61,622 nt of DNA from an uncultured Collinsella sp. (GCA_902494085.1 CABURU010000007.1:1-61622), one strand, 5' to 3'. Counted from the stretch's first letter, positions 1-8,630 are shown. Program-made: numbers and translations. Notes: generated from the letters alone by a model not told the origin.

Positions 1-133
1 CTCGTTGCGGCGCGGCTGCGCCTATGGCACTTCAACATCATTGTCGCAGCCCCGACCCGCGGTCACGAGCGGGGGCTCCTATCTTTTTAGTGCCCTCGGA
101 TTGGGTCATAGTGTCTGTCGATGCCAAAACATC

Positions 134-168
134 GATGATTATTCTGGGACGGGGATTCAATAATCATT
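134..168. repeat. GGGACGGGG-loop hairpin repeat, copy 1
   Basis: A perfect 9-bp stem, ATGATTATT at 135-143 and AATAATCAT at 159-167, encloses a loop containing CTGGGACGGGGATT. The same loop and a near-identical stem recur at 12891-12925, and a related hairpin lies at 15211-15249. It is read as one copy of a dispersed intergenic palindrome family. It lies downstream of the leftward flippase gene, between that gene's 3' end and the left edge of the window. Confidence 0.7.
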
Positions 169-182
169 TGGCTGCTCGCTGG

Positions 183-305
183 CTAAGTGAGTAGACTTTT
201 TTGGAAATGCCGAGCACCCAACATATTTGCCTCAATAAAACCGCAGGTCACAGACTTGTGCTCTGTCGGTGTGGTCGGGGATTCGGTAAAAGTCTACTCA
301 CTTAG
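183..305. repeat. 123-bp inverted-repeat element (MITE-like)
   Basis: The perfect 18-bp arm CTAAGTGAGTAGACTTTT at 183-200 is repeated inverted at 288-305, around an 87-bp interior with no open frame. Read on the minus strand, the interior contains ACCTGCGGTTTTA, which also occurs inside a second element at 23153-23303 whose arms are unrelated in sequence. That suggests a non-autonomous mobile or REP-like family. Nothing else was recognised in positions 1-386. Confidence 0.65.
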
Positions 306-386
306 TTTTGCGTGATGCATATTGTTCGCAACGAGACCCCAGCCGGGGCGATTCCATCGCAAATTCCGGTGACCGGGGGCAGCTAA

Positions 387-1970
387 TTAGGCTCCGTACG
401 GGTTGCGGTCGCGCTCGATGCGTTGGCGGATGTGGGCGTACTCGATAATCAACAGTACCAGCAGTAGGGCCATGATGGCCAGGTAGCTCACGACGGCGCC
501 CATCAGGCCGAGCAGATTGATCAGAATCACCGGGAGCACCACGCTCACGGCAAAGCAGATCAGGTAGATCTTGGTGACGTCGCCGGCATGGCGCAGCACC
601 GTGATGATGGCGTAGATAAAGTCGATGGCCGCGGTGACGCCGCCGGCGACGACCATCAGCAGCGCCAATGTGCGGTAGCGCTCAAAGTTGAGGCCGTACA
701 TATAGCTCATGAGGGGAATACCGGGACCTGCCATAAATGCGGCGCACACGCCGGTGATGACCACGATCAGCGCCATAACGGCAACAATAATCAGGTCAAA
801 GCGACGACGCTTGCGAGGATTAGCCCAAATGCTCGACAAGCGCAGGAGCTGCGGTTTATAGACGAATCCAATGCTCAACAGAATAGCCTGAGCTGGAAAA
901 AACAGGGCATTAAAGTACAACTGGTATTTGTAGGCCAGTGTTCCTTCCATCACAAACTTGGGCATGCTCTCAATAAGGTTGAACAGGAACAGTGCACCAA
1001 AGAGCGGGGCGCACTGGACAAACAGGTGGCCGACCTCGCGCAGGCTCACGCGGCGCGATTTTTCGGTCTCGAGCAGGGCGAGCGGCGCGGTGACCAGCAC
1101 GAGCGAGGCGATCGCGGTGACACCCATGGCCATGGTCGCGATGGGCATGCTGCGCGTGAGGAACAGCGCCACGCTGAAGACCGCGATGACGCCGACGGAG
1201 CGTAGCGTTTGGCTCATTCCAGCCAAGTAGAGTTTGTCGGCCTGCTGCAGGCGGCCTTCGTACACGTCGGCGACGCCGTCGATGACCTTATACAGGTAGA
1301 CGCCCAGGCCGATCGTCGCCATCTGCGCATCATAGCCGCGGGCGCTGCTGTACATGAGGCCGCAGCCTAGGGCGAGCGCTCCACAAAGCCAGCGGTTGAT
1401 CTGGTAGGAGGCAAAGGACGTCTTTTCGTCGATGTCTGAGACCTGGAAATTGCGCACGCCGTAGTTGCATGCGATCATGATGAGCGTGCCGGTGACAAAG
1501 GCGATGGAGAATTTGCCTGCTTCTTCGGCGCCCACGAGCTGCGTAGACACGATGGTGAGCAACGGAAACGCCAGGCCCCACACGGCGGTGCCGAGGGTGT
1601 TCCAAAGATAGTCGCGGCGGGTGGCGTGCTCCTCGTATTCCGCTTCCTGCATGGAGAAGCCGCCGCCGTAGACGGCGCCGAGCAGACGGTTCCACCAAGC
1701 GTTGACCATGCGGCGGACGGGGCCGGGCTCCCGATCGCGTTCGCGCCGGCGACGGCGCGTGGCCTGGCTGCTGTCGGGGCCGCCGGCGTTGCGCTGGCTC
1801 AGCTCCTGGATGCGCGCGAGCTCTTCGGCCGTGTGGGAGGCAGGGAAGAGACCGTTCTCGATGCGGCCGCCCTGGGCCTTCGCGGCGCCGTCTTTCGATG
1901 CAGCGGGGTTGGAGATGCCGTTGCGGCGGGCGATGGCGCGGCGGATGCTATCGAGGGGCGTGATGCTCAA
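387..1970 (-). CDS. Polysaccharide flippase-like membrane protein (MOP superfamily)
   Basis: This 527-residue protein has a hydrophilic first 115 residues, including an Arg cluster at 71-80, followed by about twelve hydrophobic segments from residue 120 onward. That is the layout of Wzx/RfbX-type exporters of the MOP superfamily, which flip lipid-linked glycans across the membrane. The substrate cannot be read from sequence. The start is a TTG at 1970, supported by AAAGGA about eight bases upstream; no better start is nearby. The long charged N-terminus is unusual for Wzx proteins. It is a single gene, divergent from lctP. An O-antigen-type exporter is the best reading; a lipid II flippase of the same superfamily is possible. 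Confidence 0.7.
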   Translation of the reverse strand: MSITPLDSIRRAIARRNGISNPAASKDGAAKAQGGRIENGLFPASHTAEELARIQELSQRNAGGPDSSQATRRRRRERDREPGPVRRMVNAWWNRLLGAVYGGGFSMQEAEYEEHATRRDYLWNTLGTAVWGLAFPLLTIVSTQLVGAEEAGKFSIAFVTGTLIMIACNYGVRNFQVSDIDEKTSFASYQINRWLCGALALGCGLMYSSARGYDAQMATIGLGVYLYKVIDGVADVYEGRLQQADKLYLAGMSQTLRSVGVIAVFSVALFLTRSMPIATMAMGVTAIASLVLVTAPLALLETEKSRRVSLREVGHLFVQCAPLFGALFLFNLIESMPKFVMEGTLAYKYQLYFNALFFPAQAILLSIGFVYKPQLLRLSSIWANPRKRRRFDLIIVAVMALIVVITGVCAAFMAGPGIPLMSYMYGLNFERYRTLALLMVVAGGVTAAIDFIYAIITVLRHAGDVTKIYLICFAVSVVLPVILINLLGLMGAVVSYLAIMALLLVLLIIEYAHIRQRIERDRNPYGA

Positions 1971-2150
1971 AGCGGAGTCCTTTCTATTGCTGTGCTCTAG
2001 TATAGACGCGACGGTGTTCGCTCGTGTTTTTGAACGGATTGTTCAATATTTTCGGGGGGCGGCAGTAAATTGTCGGTGAGCGTGCGGTATCCTGTTGAAG
2101 TTTTGTGACACCCCCGATGCCGCCCACGCGGCACCAAGGAGCTTCTACCT

Positions 2151-3722
2151 ATGGACGTCGCCGCATTCTTACTGGCTCTTGTGCCGATTATCTGGCTCGT
2201 CGTGATGCTGCTGTGCTTTAAATGGCCGGCTTGGAAGGCCGCTATTGGCTCGTTCGCCCTTTCGTGCGTGTTTGCCTTCGCATGGTGGCACCTGCCGATG
2301 GCACAGATCGCGACCGCCTCGCTCGAAGGCTTTTTGATGGCTCTGTGGCCCATCGTCCTGGTGATCATCGCCGCGGTGTTCACGTATAACCTGTGCGTTC
2401 GCACGGGCGCCATGGACGTGATCGGCAGCATGATCACCTCCATCAGCAGCGACCGCCGTCTGCTGGCGCTGCTCGTGGCTTGGTGCTTCGGTGGCTTTAT
2501 GGAGGGCATGGCCGGTTTTGGCACTGCCGTCGCCATTCCTGCCGGCATGCTCGCGGGTCTGGGCTTTGAGGCCGTGCCTGCCGTGCTCATCTGCCTGCTG
2601 GCCAACGGCGTGCCCACGCCCTACGGCTCCATCGGCATCCCCACGGTGTCCGTTGCCGACCTGGTGGGTCTGGATTCCCTTCACCTGGCGACCGTTCAGC
2701 TGGTGCAGCTCGCACCGTTCTTTGTGGTGATGCCGCTATTTATTATGCTGGTTGCGGGCCGTGTTGCCGATGACCAGGGCAATGCCGCGAGTGTGGGCGA
2801 GCGCCTGCACGGTGTTGCCGGCGTGGCGTTGCTCTCCGGCGTGTCGTTTGTCGGCGCGGCTCTGGTCGTTGCCATGTTTGTGGGTCCCGAGCTGGCCGTG
2901 GTCGTAGGCTCCATCGTGTCGCTTGCGCTGACCGCCGCGCTTGCCATGCGCGCCGAGAAGTCCGGCCACCTGGATGCGCGCTTCCACATGAATATCGAGG
3001 CGGGGGAGAAGCTCACCGTTAAGTCGGCGCTTTCGGCCTGGTCGTGCTTCATCCTGATCTTTGTGTTGCTGCTGGGCACGTCTAACCTGGTGCCCGCTGT
3101 ACATGCCGCGCTCGCGCCGTTTGCGAGCCACGTGCAGGTGTATTGCGGTGAGAATCCCGGTACGCTTACGTTTTCGTGGATCAACACGCCGGGCGTCTGG
3201 ATTTTCCTGGCGGCGTTTGTCGGCGGTGCCATTCAGGGTGCTTCGCCGCGAATGATGGGCGAGGTGCTGGCCGCGACTGTGAAGCAGATGACGCCGACGG
3301 TGATCACGATGCTTTCGGTACTGGGCTGCGCCAAGGTGATGGGCTATGCCGGCATGATTTCGTCGATCAGTGCGTTTTGCATTGCGGTCGCCGGCGGCCT
3401 GTACCCGATTCTGGCTCCGTGGATTGGTGCGGTTGGTGCGTTTGTGACCGGCTCGGGCACGTCCTCGGGCATGCTGTTTGGCCCCATCCAGAGCCAGGCC
3501 GCTACGGCGCTGGGTGTGAGCGACTACTGGATGGTCGCGTTGAACGCCCTGGGCGTCGCCGCCGGTAAGATGATCTCGCCGCAGACACTCGCCATTGGTC
3601 TTGCCGCCGTGCACGTGCGCGGTAAGGATGCCGAGCTCCTAGGCGCGGTGCTACCCTACGCTGCCGGCATGCTGGTCCTCATGAGCGCCATTGCAATGCT
3701 CGGCCAAAACCTGCCGCTGTAG
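2151..3722 (+). CDS. lctP: L-lactate permease family transporter
   Basis: This 523-residue, almost wholly hydrophobic protein belongs to the LctP/LldP family, secondary carriers that import lactate or glycolate with protons. The family hallmark, a Gly-rich stretch around GFMEGMAGFGTAVAIP, is at residues 115-130. Length is close to the usual 530-560. The ATG is preceded by AAGGAG, and a small hairpin (TGCCGC/GCGGCA, near 2119-2134) lies just upstream of it. No lactate dehydrogenase or utilisation gene is adjacent, so the direction of transport in this organism is open. The stop codon is followed within three bases by an array of GGGGAC-type palindromes, which probably terminate the transcript. 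Confidence 0.85.
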   Translation: MDVAAFLLALVPIIWLVVMLLCFKWPAWKAAIGSFALSCVFAFAWWHLPMAQIATASLEGFLMALWPIVLVIIAAVFTYNLCVRTGAMDVIGSMITSISSDRRLLALLVAWCFGGFMEGMAGFGTAVAIPAGMLAGLGFEAVPAVLICLLANGVPTPYGSIGIPTVSVADLVGLDSLHLATVQLVQLAPFFVVMPLFIMLVAGRVADDQGNAASVGERLHGVAGVALLSGVSFVGAALVVAMFVGPELAVVVGSIVSLALTAALAMRAEKSGHLDARFHMNIEAGEKLTVKSALSAWSCFILIFVLLLGTSNLVPAVHAALAPFASHVQVYCGENPGTLTFSWINTPGVWIFLAAFVGGAIQGASPRMMGEVLAATVKQMTPTVITMLSVLGCAKVMGYAGMISSISAFCIAVAGGLYPILAPWIGAVGAFVTGSGTSSGMLFGPIQSQAATALGVSDYWMVALNALGVAAGKMISPQTLAIGLAAVHVRGKDAELLGAVLPYAAGMLVLMSAIAMLGQNLPL

Positions 3723-3724
3723 TT

Positions 3725-3859
3725 GGCACTTGGGGACGTTCCTTATGTGCCGGCACTTTGGGAACGTCCCTAAGTGCCGGCATCCGGGGACGCTCCTTGA
3801 ATGTTGCCTGTTCAAGAGTGTCCCCAATGACTAGTCGTTTAAGAACGTCCCCAATGACT
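3725..3859. repeat. Array of GGGGAC-core palindromes
   Basis: Three units lie in tandem. The first is an inverted pair, GGCACTTGGGGACGTTCC at 3725-3742 with its near-complement at 3760-3778. The second is a hairpin with arms GGGGACGCTC at 3786 and its partner ending GTGTCCCC at 3825. The third is TGACTAGTCGTTTAAG followed by a GTCCCC segment and a second TGACT, at 3828-3859. Relatives of unit one occur at 16698-16748 and of unit three at 23353-23385. The array fills the gap between lctP and pckA and may act as a terminator. Confidence 0.7.
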
Positions 3860-3910
3860 GGGCCGCTTGCCTGCGATTTTTGACCGTTGGGCGGGCTTGC
3901 CGCCCTTGCC

Positions 3911-3926
3911 GCAAAAACGTTTTTGC
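3911..3926. promoter_or_regulatory. Perfect 16-bp palindrome upstream of pckA
   Basis: GCAAAAACGTTTTTGC is a perfect palindrome with a central CG, located 75 bases before the pckA start and just before a possible -10 (TACAAC at 3935). A central CG is typical of LacI-family operators, so a repressor site is the inference. It lacks a following T-run, which argues against a terminator. Confidence 0.4.
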
Positions 3927-4000
3927 ATATCGGGTACAACGGGCTTTACGTGAGTAAAGTGCGCGCCGCGTCCACGTGCCGCGTTTTTAAAGGAGGCCCC

Positions 4001-5671
4001 ATGCCTGGTGTTACCCCTGCAGAAGTTCTGTCCAATTTTGGCATTACGCTGGTCGAAGACCCCGCTGAGAACCAGCCCCGCCTGCTGGTTGACCTGCCGG
4101 CAGCCGAGCTCGTCGAGCATGCCATCCGCCGCAACGAAGGCCGCATGGCATCCAACGGCGCGCTGGTGATCGAGACGGGGGAGCGTACCGGACGTTCGCC
4201 CAACGACCGCTTTATCGTTGACACCCCCGATGTCCACGACAAGATTGCCTGGGGCGCCGTCAACCGCCCGCTGTCCGTCGAAAGCTACGAGGTCATCAAA
4301 GCCGGCATCGTCGACTATCTCAACGAGCGCGATGTGTTCGTCACCCGCGGCATGGCCGGCGCCGACCGCAACCATACGCGCCGCCTGCTCGTCGCCTGCG
4401 AGCGTGCCAGCCAGGCGCTCTTCATTAAGCAGATGCTCGCCCGCCCGCTCGCCCGCGAAATCGCGCGCACCGGCGAGCCGGACTTCTGCGTGCTCGCCGC
4501 GCCGGGCTACCAATGCGACCCTGCCATCAAGGGCCTCAACTCCAGCGCCGCCGTGGTCATCAACTTCCAGGAGCGCGTGATTTTGGTCGCGGGTACCGGC
4601 TACTCCGGCGAGATCAAAAAGTCCATCTTCAGCGTTATGAATTACCTGCTGCCCGTCGAGGACGACGTGCTGCCCATGCACTGCTCGGCCAGCATGGATC
4701 CCGTCACGCACGAGACCGCCGTGTTCTTTGGCCTGTCCGGCACCGGCAAGACCACGCTTTCGGCCAATCCCATGCGCCTGCTGATCGGCGACGACGAGCA
4801 CGGTTGGTCCGACATGGGTATCTTCAACATTGAGGGTGGCTGCTACGCAAAATGCGAGGGCCTGGACGCCTTCCACGAGCCCGAGATCTTCAACGCCGTC
4901 CGTTTTGGCGCCATTTGCGAAAACGTGGTGCTCGACGAGAACCGCAAGCCCAACTATGACGACATCTCGATCACGCACAACACGCGCGTGGCCTATCCCG
5001 TGGAGCACATTCCTAACGCGTGGACTAAGGGCATGGGCACCACTCCGAGTGTCGTGCTGTTCCTGACTTGCGACGCTTTTGGCGTGCTGCCGCCCATCTC
5101 ACGCCTGACGGCCGATGCCGCCATGTACCACTTTGTGACGGGCTTTACGGCTAAGATTCCCGGCACCGAGGTCGGCGTCACCGAGCCCACGCCCACGTTC
5201 TCTTCGCTGTTCGGCGAGCCGTTTATGCCGCTCGACCCCATGGTTTACGCCAAGATGCTTGGCGAGCGCATTGCCGACGGCCGCACGCGCGTGTACCTGG
5301 TCAACACCGGCTGGATTGGCGGCGGCTACGGCGTGGGCCATCGCATCGAGCTGGCCTACACGCGCTCGCTGGTCGCGCGCGCCCTCGACGGCACCATCGA
5401 GGACAGCGAGTTCGTGCACGACGACATCTTTAACGTCGACATTCCCACGACGTGCCACGGCGTGCCCGATGGCATCCTGGTGCCGCGCCAATACTGGCAG
5501 AGCACCGCGCGCTATGACGAGGCCGCGCACAACCTGGCGGTGATGTTCGAGGAGAACTTCGAGAAGAAGTACTCGCACCTGCCCGAGTCCGTCAAAGCCG
5601 CCGGTCCGCACGCTCAAGTACACGCCGACGCCCGTCATCGCGGCCGCGGCCTGCTGGGACTCCGCCACTAG
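4001..5671 (+). CDS. pckA: Phosphoenolpyruvate carboxykinase (ATP)
   Basis: This protein interconverts oxaloacetate plus ATP with PEP, CO2 and ADP; in fermentative gut bacteria it often runs toward CO2 fixation. It has 556 residues, slightly above the usual 530-545. The P-loop GLSGTGKT is at 244-251, and the kinase-2 metal site IGDDEHGW follows about 20 residues later, as in the ATP-dependent family. The ATG at 4001 was chosen because a strong AAAGGAGG lies at 3989-3996; an upstream in-frame start at 3887 would run through repeat DNA. The gene is flanked by palindromic repeats on both sides, so it is probably monocistronic, with a possible LacI-type operator at 3911. Confidence 0.93.
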   Translation: MPGVTPAEVLSNFGITLVEDPAENQPRLLVDLPAAELVEHAIRRNEGRMASNGALVIETGERTGRSPNDRFIVDTPDVHDKIAWGAVNRPLSVESYEVIKAGIVDYLNERDVFVTRGMAGADRNHTRRLLVACERASQALFIKQMLARPLAREIARTGEPDFCVLAAPGYQCDPAIKGLNSSAAVVINFQERVILVAGTGYSGEIKKSIFSVMNYLLPVEDDVLPMHCSASMDPVTHETAVFFGLSGTGKTTLSANPMRLLIGDDEHGWSDMGIFNIEGGCYAKCEGLDAFHEPEIFNAVRFGAICENVVLDENRKPNYDDISITHNTRVAYPVEHIPNAWTKGMGTTPSVVLFLTCDAFGVLPPISRLTADAAMYHFVTGFTAKIPGTEVGVTEPTPTFSSLFGEPFMPLDPMVYAKMLGERIADGRTRVYLVNTGWIGGGYGVGHRIELAYTRSLVARALDGTIEDSEFVHDDIFNVDIPTTCHGVPDGILVPRQYWQSTARYDEAAHNLAVMFEENFEKKYSHLPESVKAAGPHAQVHADARHRGRGLLGLRH

Positions 5672-5690
5672 CTTCGCCGTGAGTCCATAT

Positions 5691-5727
5691 CCACCACAAA
5701 GGGGACAGGCACCTTTGTGGTGGTTTT
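5691..5727. repeat. CCACCACAAAGG palindrome, copy 1
   Basis: The arms CCACCACAAAGG and CCTTTGTGGTGG enclose GGACAGGCA, and T residues follow. It begins 20 bases after the pckA stop. This is the first of six near-identical copies in the window (also at 6645, 8226, 8631, 19583 and 20294). Its placement suggests a terminator role. Confidence 0.85.
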
Positions 5728-5754
5728 GCTCGCGTGGATGACTCGGGTTACAAT
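5726..5754 (+). promoter_or_regulatory. Promoter of the B3/4-domain gene
   Basis: TTGCTC at 5726-5731 and TACAAT at 5749-5754 are separated by 17 bp. The -35 box uses the last bases of the palindrome. A leader of about 140 nt would follow, containing a GGGCGC/GCGCCC hairpin near 5843-5868. Confidence 0.5.
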
Positions 5755-5898
5755 ACGCCTGACATATCGTCCCCTTCTCCGGATGGGGACAGCGCAAGCG
5801 TTCTTGTGACGGCACCGTAGGACTTTGAAGGTGGCCGTTGTAAGGGCGCTTTTTGTTTAGGCGCCCTCACTCGGGCGCGCACAATGAAGGGAGAGCGT

Positions 5899-6618
5899 AT
5901 GAAGAGCTTTATTGCCGAGGATTCATTCTGGGAGCTGTTTCCGCAGGCAGCGGTCGGTGTTGTGGTCGTGGAGGGCATGAAGCCCACGGCTCAGATTCCT
6001 CAAGAGGACGTGGATGCGATTGCGGCGTTGCTCGACCGCGCCAATATCGATGCGGAGCGTCATCTGACCAGCGACACTATCAGCGAGAACGCACCGGTCA
6101 AGGCATGGCGCGAGGCCTATCGTCTGTTCAAGACCAAGAAAGGCGCGCGCTGCTCGATCGAGAACTTGCTCAAACGCGTGCTCAAAGGCAAGCCGGTGGG
6201 CCACATTACGCCCGCGGTGGATATTTACAACACGGTGTCGCTGACCTACGCGCTGCCCGTGGGAGGCGAGGATCTGCATGCGATCGAGGGGGACCTTCGC
6301 CTGAAGGTGACCGACGGTGGCGATGCGTTCTTGCCGCTTGGCGAGGAGGCGGACGATCCGACGCTGCCCGGCGAGCTCGCCTACATCGACGATGCGGGCG
6401 CTGTGTGCCGCTGCTGGAACTGGCGCGACGGCGTTCGCACGGCGCTGTCCGATGATTCGGCCGATGCGTTCCTGGCGATTGAGTGCGTGGAGCCCGAGCG
6501 GATGGGGGATTGCCAGGCTGCGATCGATCGCTTAGCCGAGCTGCTTGAGCGCTATCTGGGAGCGACGGTTGTCATTAAGACGCTTGTGACCCGCGACAAT
6601 CCTTGCGTGGAACTGTAG
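5899..6618 (+). CDS. B3/4 tRNA-binding-domain protein
   Basis: This 239-residue protein resembles stand-alone B3/B4 proteins, whose fold is shared with the editing region of the phenylalanyl-tRNA synthetase beta chain. Free-standing members are thought to act on tRNA or aminoacyl-tRNA, but the function is not established. Typical features are the middle segment around residues 80-125 (SIENLLKRVLKGKPVGHITP, then DIYN and SLTYALPVGGED) and the C-terminal half. The ATG at 5899 is preferred over one at 5884 because GAAGGGAG lies ahead of it. It has its own promoter and lies between two copies of the CCACCACAAAGG palindrome, so it is probably monocistronic. Confidence 0.75.
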   Translation: MKSFIAEDSFWELFPQAAVGVVVVEGMKPTAQIPQEDVDAIAALLDRANIDAERHLTSDTISENAPVKAWREAYRLFKTKKGARCSIENLLKRVLKGKPVGHITPAVDIYNTVSLTYALPVGGEDLHAIEGDLRLKVTDGGDAFLPLGEEADDPTLPGELAYIDDAGAVCRCWNWRDGVRTALSDDSADAFLAIECVEPERMGDCQAAIDRLAELLERYLGATVVIKTLVTRDNPCVEL

Positions 6619-6644
6619 CGGCGCCTAGAACCTATTGATGCCCC

Positions 6645-6685
6645 AAACCACCACAAAGGTGCCTGTCCCCTTTGTGGTGGTTTTT
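6645..6685. repeat. CCACCACAAAGG palindrome, copy 2
   Basis: AAACCACCACAAAGG and its complement flank TGCCTGTCC, with five T residues after the right arm. It starts 27 bases after the stop of the B3/4-domain gene, in the opposite orientation to copy 1. Confidence 0.85.
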
Positions 6686-6788
6686 ATGTTGATGGGTTAA
6701 CAAATGGGGTATTTGGGTACGGGTGTCGCCTTATGCGACTAAGATGTTTACCCGTTAGCATTATGCAAGCGAAAGGCGGTCGTCTCCC

Positions 6789-7238
6789 ATGCAGCAGAGC
6801 GACGAGACACGTTTCGAGGACTTTGTCGGACTGATCAGCGGACTCTACAAGGAGATCCAGCGCATTAAGACGTCTGAGGGCGCTAGGCTGGGTCTCAAGG
6901 GCTCCGACGTTATGTGCCTGTACTATCTTGAGCGCAGCAAGGATGGCCTGACTGGCGCCGACCTGGCTCGCATGGCAGGCGTGACCCGCGCCGCCGTCTC
7001 GCGTACGCTCGCGCATCTGGAGGAGGGTGGCTACGTCGAGGTCGATGATTCGGGCGATGCCGCCGTTAAGTATCGTGCTCCGGTGCGCCTGACCGCTCTG
7101 GGCGGCGAGAGCATGAGCGAGGCGGACCGCATCATTCGCGAGGTGCTCGATGCCACCGGTAAGGCTATGGGTGTGGAGCAGCGCGAGCAGATGTATGCGT
7201 CGCTGCGCACGATTCTCAACACCCTGCGCGAGATCTAA
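6789..7238 (+). CDS. MarR-family transcriptional regulator
   Basis: This 149-residue protein has the MarR winged-helix layout. An N-terminal dimerisation helix is followed by a helix-turn-helix around residues 50-80 (LTGADLARMAGVTRAAVSR) and a wing rich in small polar residues (EVDDSGDAAVKYRAPVRLT). MarR dimers usually repress their own gene and neighbours and respond to small ligands. It precedes the DegV gene by 120 bases on the same strand, so joint regulation is possible. The upstream gap contains GTTAACAAATGGGGTA-like sequence that could be an operator, but this is weak. The inducer is unknown. Confidence 0.85.
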   Translation: MQQSDETRFEDFVGLISGLYKEIQRIKTSEGARLGLKGSDVMCLYYLERSKDGLTGADLARMAGVTRAAVSRTLAHLEEGGYVEVDDSGDAAVKYRAPVRLTALGGESMSEADRIIREVLDATGKAMGVEQREQMYASLRTILNTLREI

Positions 7239-7358
7239 GGCCGCCAAGGCATTTGCTACCCATTAACAACTGCATCGTCCCGTTTTAAGCGCGTATACCG
7301 TGCCGGGGCATTGTTGTCAAAATTCCCTGCGCGGGACCTGCGCAAGAAAGGATTCGTT

Positions 7359-8213
7359 ATGTCCGTCCGCATTATTACCGATTCCGCAAGCGATTTGTCT
7401 CCGGCGGAACACCCGGCGCTGGCTGTTTTGCCGCTGTCCGTCACCTTTGGCACCGATGTGTACATGGATGGCGTCGACATCGATCACCAGCGCTTTTACG
7501 AGATGCTCGTGGAGCGCGATGAGCTGCCCAAGACCGGCCAGGTCAACCCGTACGCGTTTTCGCAGGCTATTGCCGAGGCGCGTGAGGCCGGCGATGAGGC
7601 TGTGATTATTACCGTGGGCGCTAAGCTATCAGGCACCAACCAGAGTGCCCGTACCGCACTTGCCGAGGCACCAGGTGGCGACGTGTTCGTGGTAGACAGC
7701 AACAATGTCACCCTCGGCGAGCGCGTCCTGGTCGAGTACGCGCTGCGCTTGGTGGACGAGGGCCGTAGTGCGGCCCAGATCGCGGCGGCCGTCGAGGCCG
7801 TGCGTGACCGCGTGGCCGTCATCGGCCTGCTCGAGACGCTGGAGTACCTGGTTCGCGGCGGTCGTCTATCTGCTGCGGCCGGCGCCGTGGGCACGCTGCT
7901 CAACGTGAAGCCCGTGGTGGCTGTCGAGGACGGCCTTATCGTGCAGCTGGGCAAGGCGCGCGGTTCCAAGAACGGCCGCAACCTGCTGAACCAAAAGGTC
8001 GAAAAGTCAGGCGGCATCGACTTTTCCATGCCGCTGGCGCTGGGCTATACGGGCCTTTCGGATGCGGTGCTCAAGAAGTATGTCGAGGACAGCGCGGCAC
8101 TGTGGGCTGGCCACACCGAGGGCGAGTTGCCCGTTCACACCATCGGCGCCACCATCGGCACCCACGTAGGCCCCGGCGCCGTCGCCGTAGCCTTCTTCCA
8201 GCCCGCCAACTAA
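7359..8213 (+). CDS. DegV-family fatty-acid-binding protein
   Basis: This 284-residue protein matches the DegV family: TDSASDL at residues 7-13, SGTNQSA near 90, GRLSAAAGAVGTLLNVKPV in the middle, and GTHVGPGAVAV near the C-terminus. Family members bind a single fatty acid. In Gram-positive bacteria, FakB-type DegV proteins present it to the kinase FakA, but no fakA is visible here, so FakB activity is only a possibility. The ATG at 7359 has AAGAAAGGA upstream; an in-frame start at 7311 lacks such support. A copy of the CCACCACAAAGG palindrome follows the stop by 13 bases. Confidence 0.85.
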   Translation: MSVRIITDSASDLSPAEHPALAVLPLSVTFGTDVYMDGVDIDHQRFYEMLVERDELPKTGQVNPYAFSQAIAEAREAGDEAVIITVGAKLSGTNQSARTALAEAPGGDVFVVDSNNVTLGERVLVEYALRLVDEGRSAAQIAAAVEAVRDRVAVIGLLETLEYLVRGGRLSAAAGAVGTLLNVKPVVAVEDGLIVQLGKARGSKNGRNLLNQKVEKSGGIDFSMPLALGYTGLSDAVLKKYVEDSAALWAGHTEGELPVHTIGATIGTHVGPGAVAVAFFQPAN

Positions 8214-8225
8214 CCGACCTGCCAT

Positions 8226-8264
8226 AAACCACCACAAAGGGGACAGGCACCTTTGTGGTGGTTT
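8226..8264. repeat. CCACCACAAAGG palindrome, copy 3
   Basis: Same element as copy 1 and in the same orientation. It starts 13 bases after the stop of the DegV gene and ends 30 bases before the next start codon. Confidence 0.85.
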
Positions 8265-8293
8265 ATGCTTTTCCGGGTGGAAGGGAGCGAGCA

Positions 8294-8614
8294 ATGGCGT
8301 CTGAGGGCTTTTTTGAACGGGTGTACGAGGTGGTCGAGCAGATCCCCGAGGGGATGGTCGCCACGTATGGCCAGGTGGCGCTGCTTGCCGGTCGTCCACG
8401 AAGTGCGCGGTACGTGGGGTATGCCCTGCATAGTAATCCGCGCCCCGGCCAGATTCCCTGCCATCGTGTGGTGTTTGCCGACGGTCGCATTTGCGAGGGC
8501 TTCGCTTTTGGCGGTCCCGATGCTCAACGTGAGCTTTTGCTAGGGGAGGGTGTGGCGTTTAAGGACGACATGCACGTCGACTTGGCCGCCTGTCGCTGGC
8601 CTGCCGGGCTCTAG
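8294..8614 (+). CDS. MGMT-family alkyltransferase-like protein
   Basis: This 106-residue protein consists only of the DNA-binding, active-site domain of O6-methylguanine-DNA methyltransferases. The motif IPCHRVV lies at residues 54-60, so the alkyl-acceptor cysteine (C56) is retained, unlike classic Atl proteins, which carry Trp there. The N-terminal Ada-like half of full MGMT is absent. It could flag or repair alkylguanine; activity cannot be deduced. The ATG at 8294 follows GAAGGGAG. It lies between two palindrome copies, suggesting a separate transcription unit or a weakly coupled one with the DegV gene. Confidence 0.8.
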   Translation: MASEGFFERVYEVVEQIPEGMVATYGQVALLAGRPRSARYVGYALHSNPRPGQIPCHRVVFADGRICEGFAFGGPDAQRELLLGEGVAFKDDMHVDLAACRWPAGL

Positions 8615-8630
8615 CGGTTCTGCCGTGGCG

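Noticed and set aside
183..305. Insertion sequence
   Set aside because: The inverted ends enclose only 87 bases with no open frame; no transposase is encoded within, so it is listed as a repeat.
8294..8614. Calling the MGMT-family gene an Atl-type flag protein
   Set aside because: Classic Atl proteins replace the acceptor cysteine; here PCHRV retains it, so only the family name is given.
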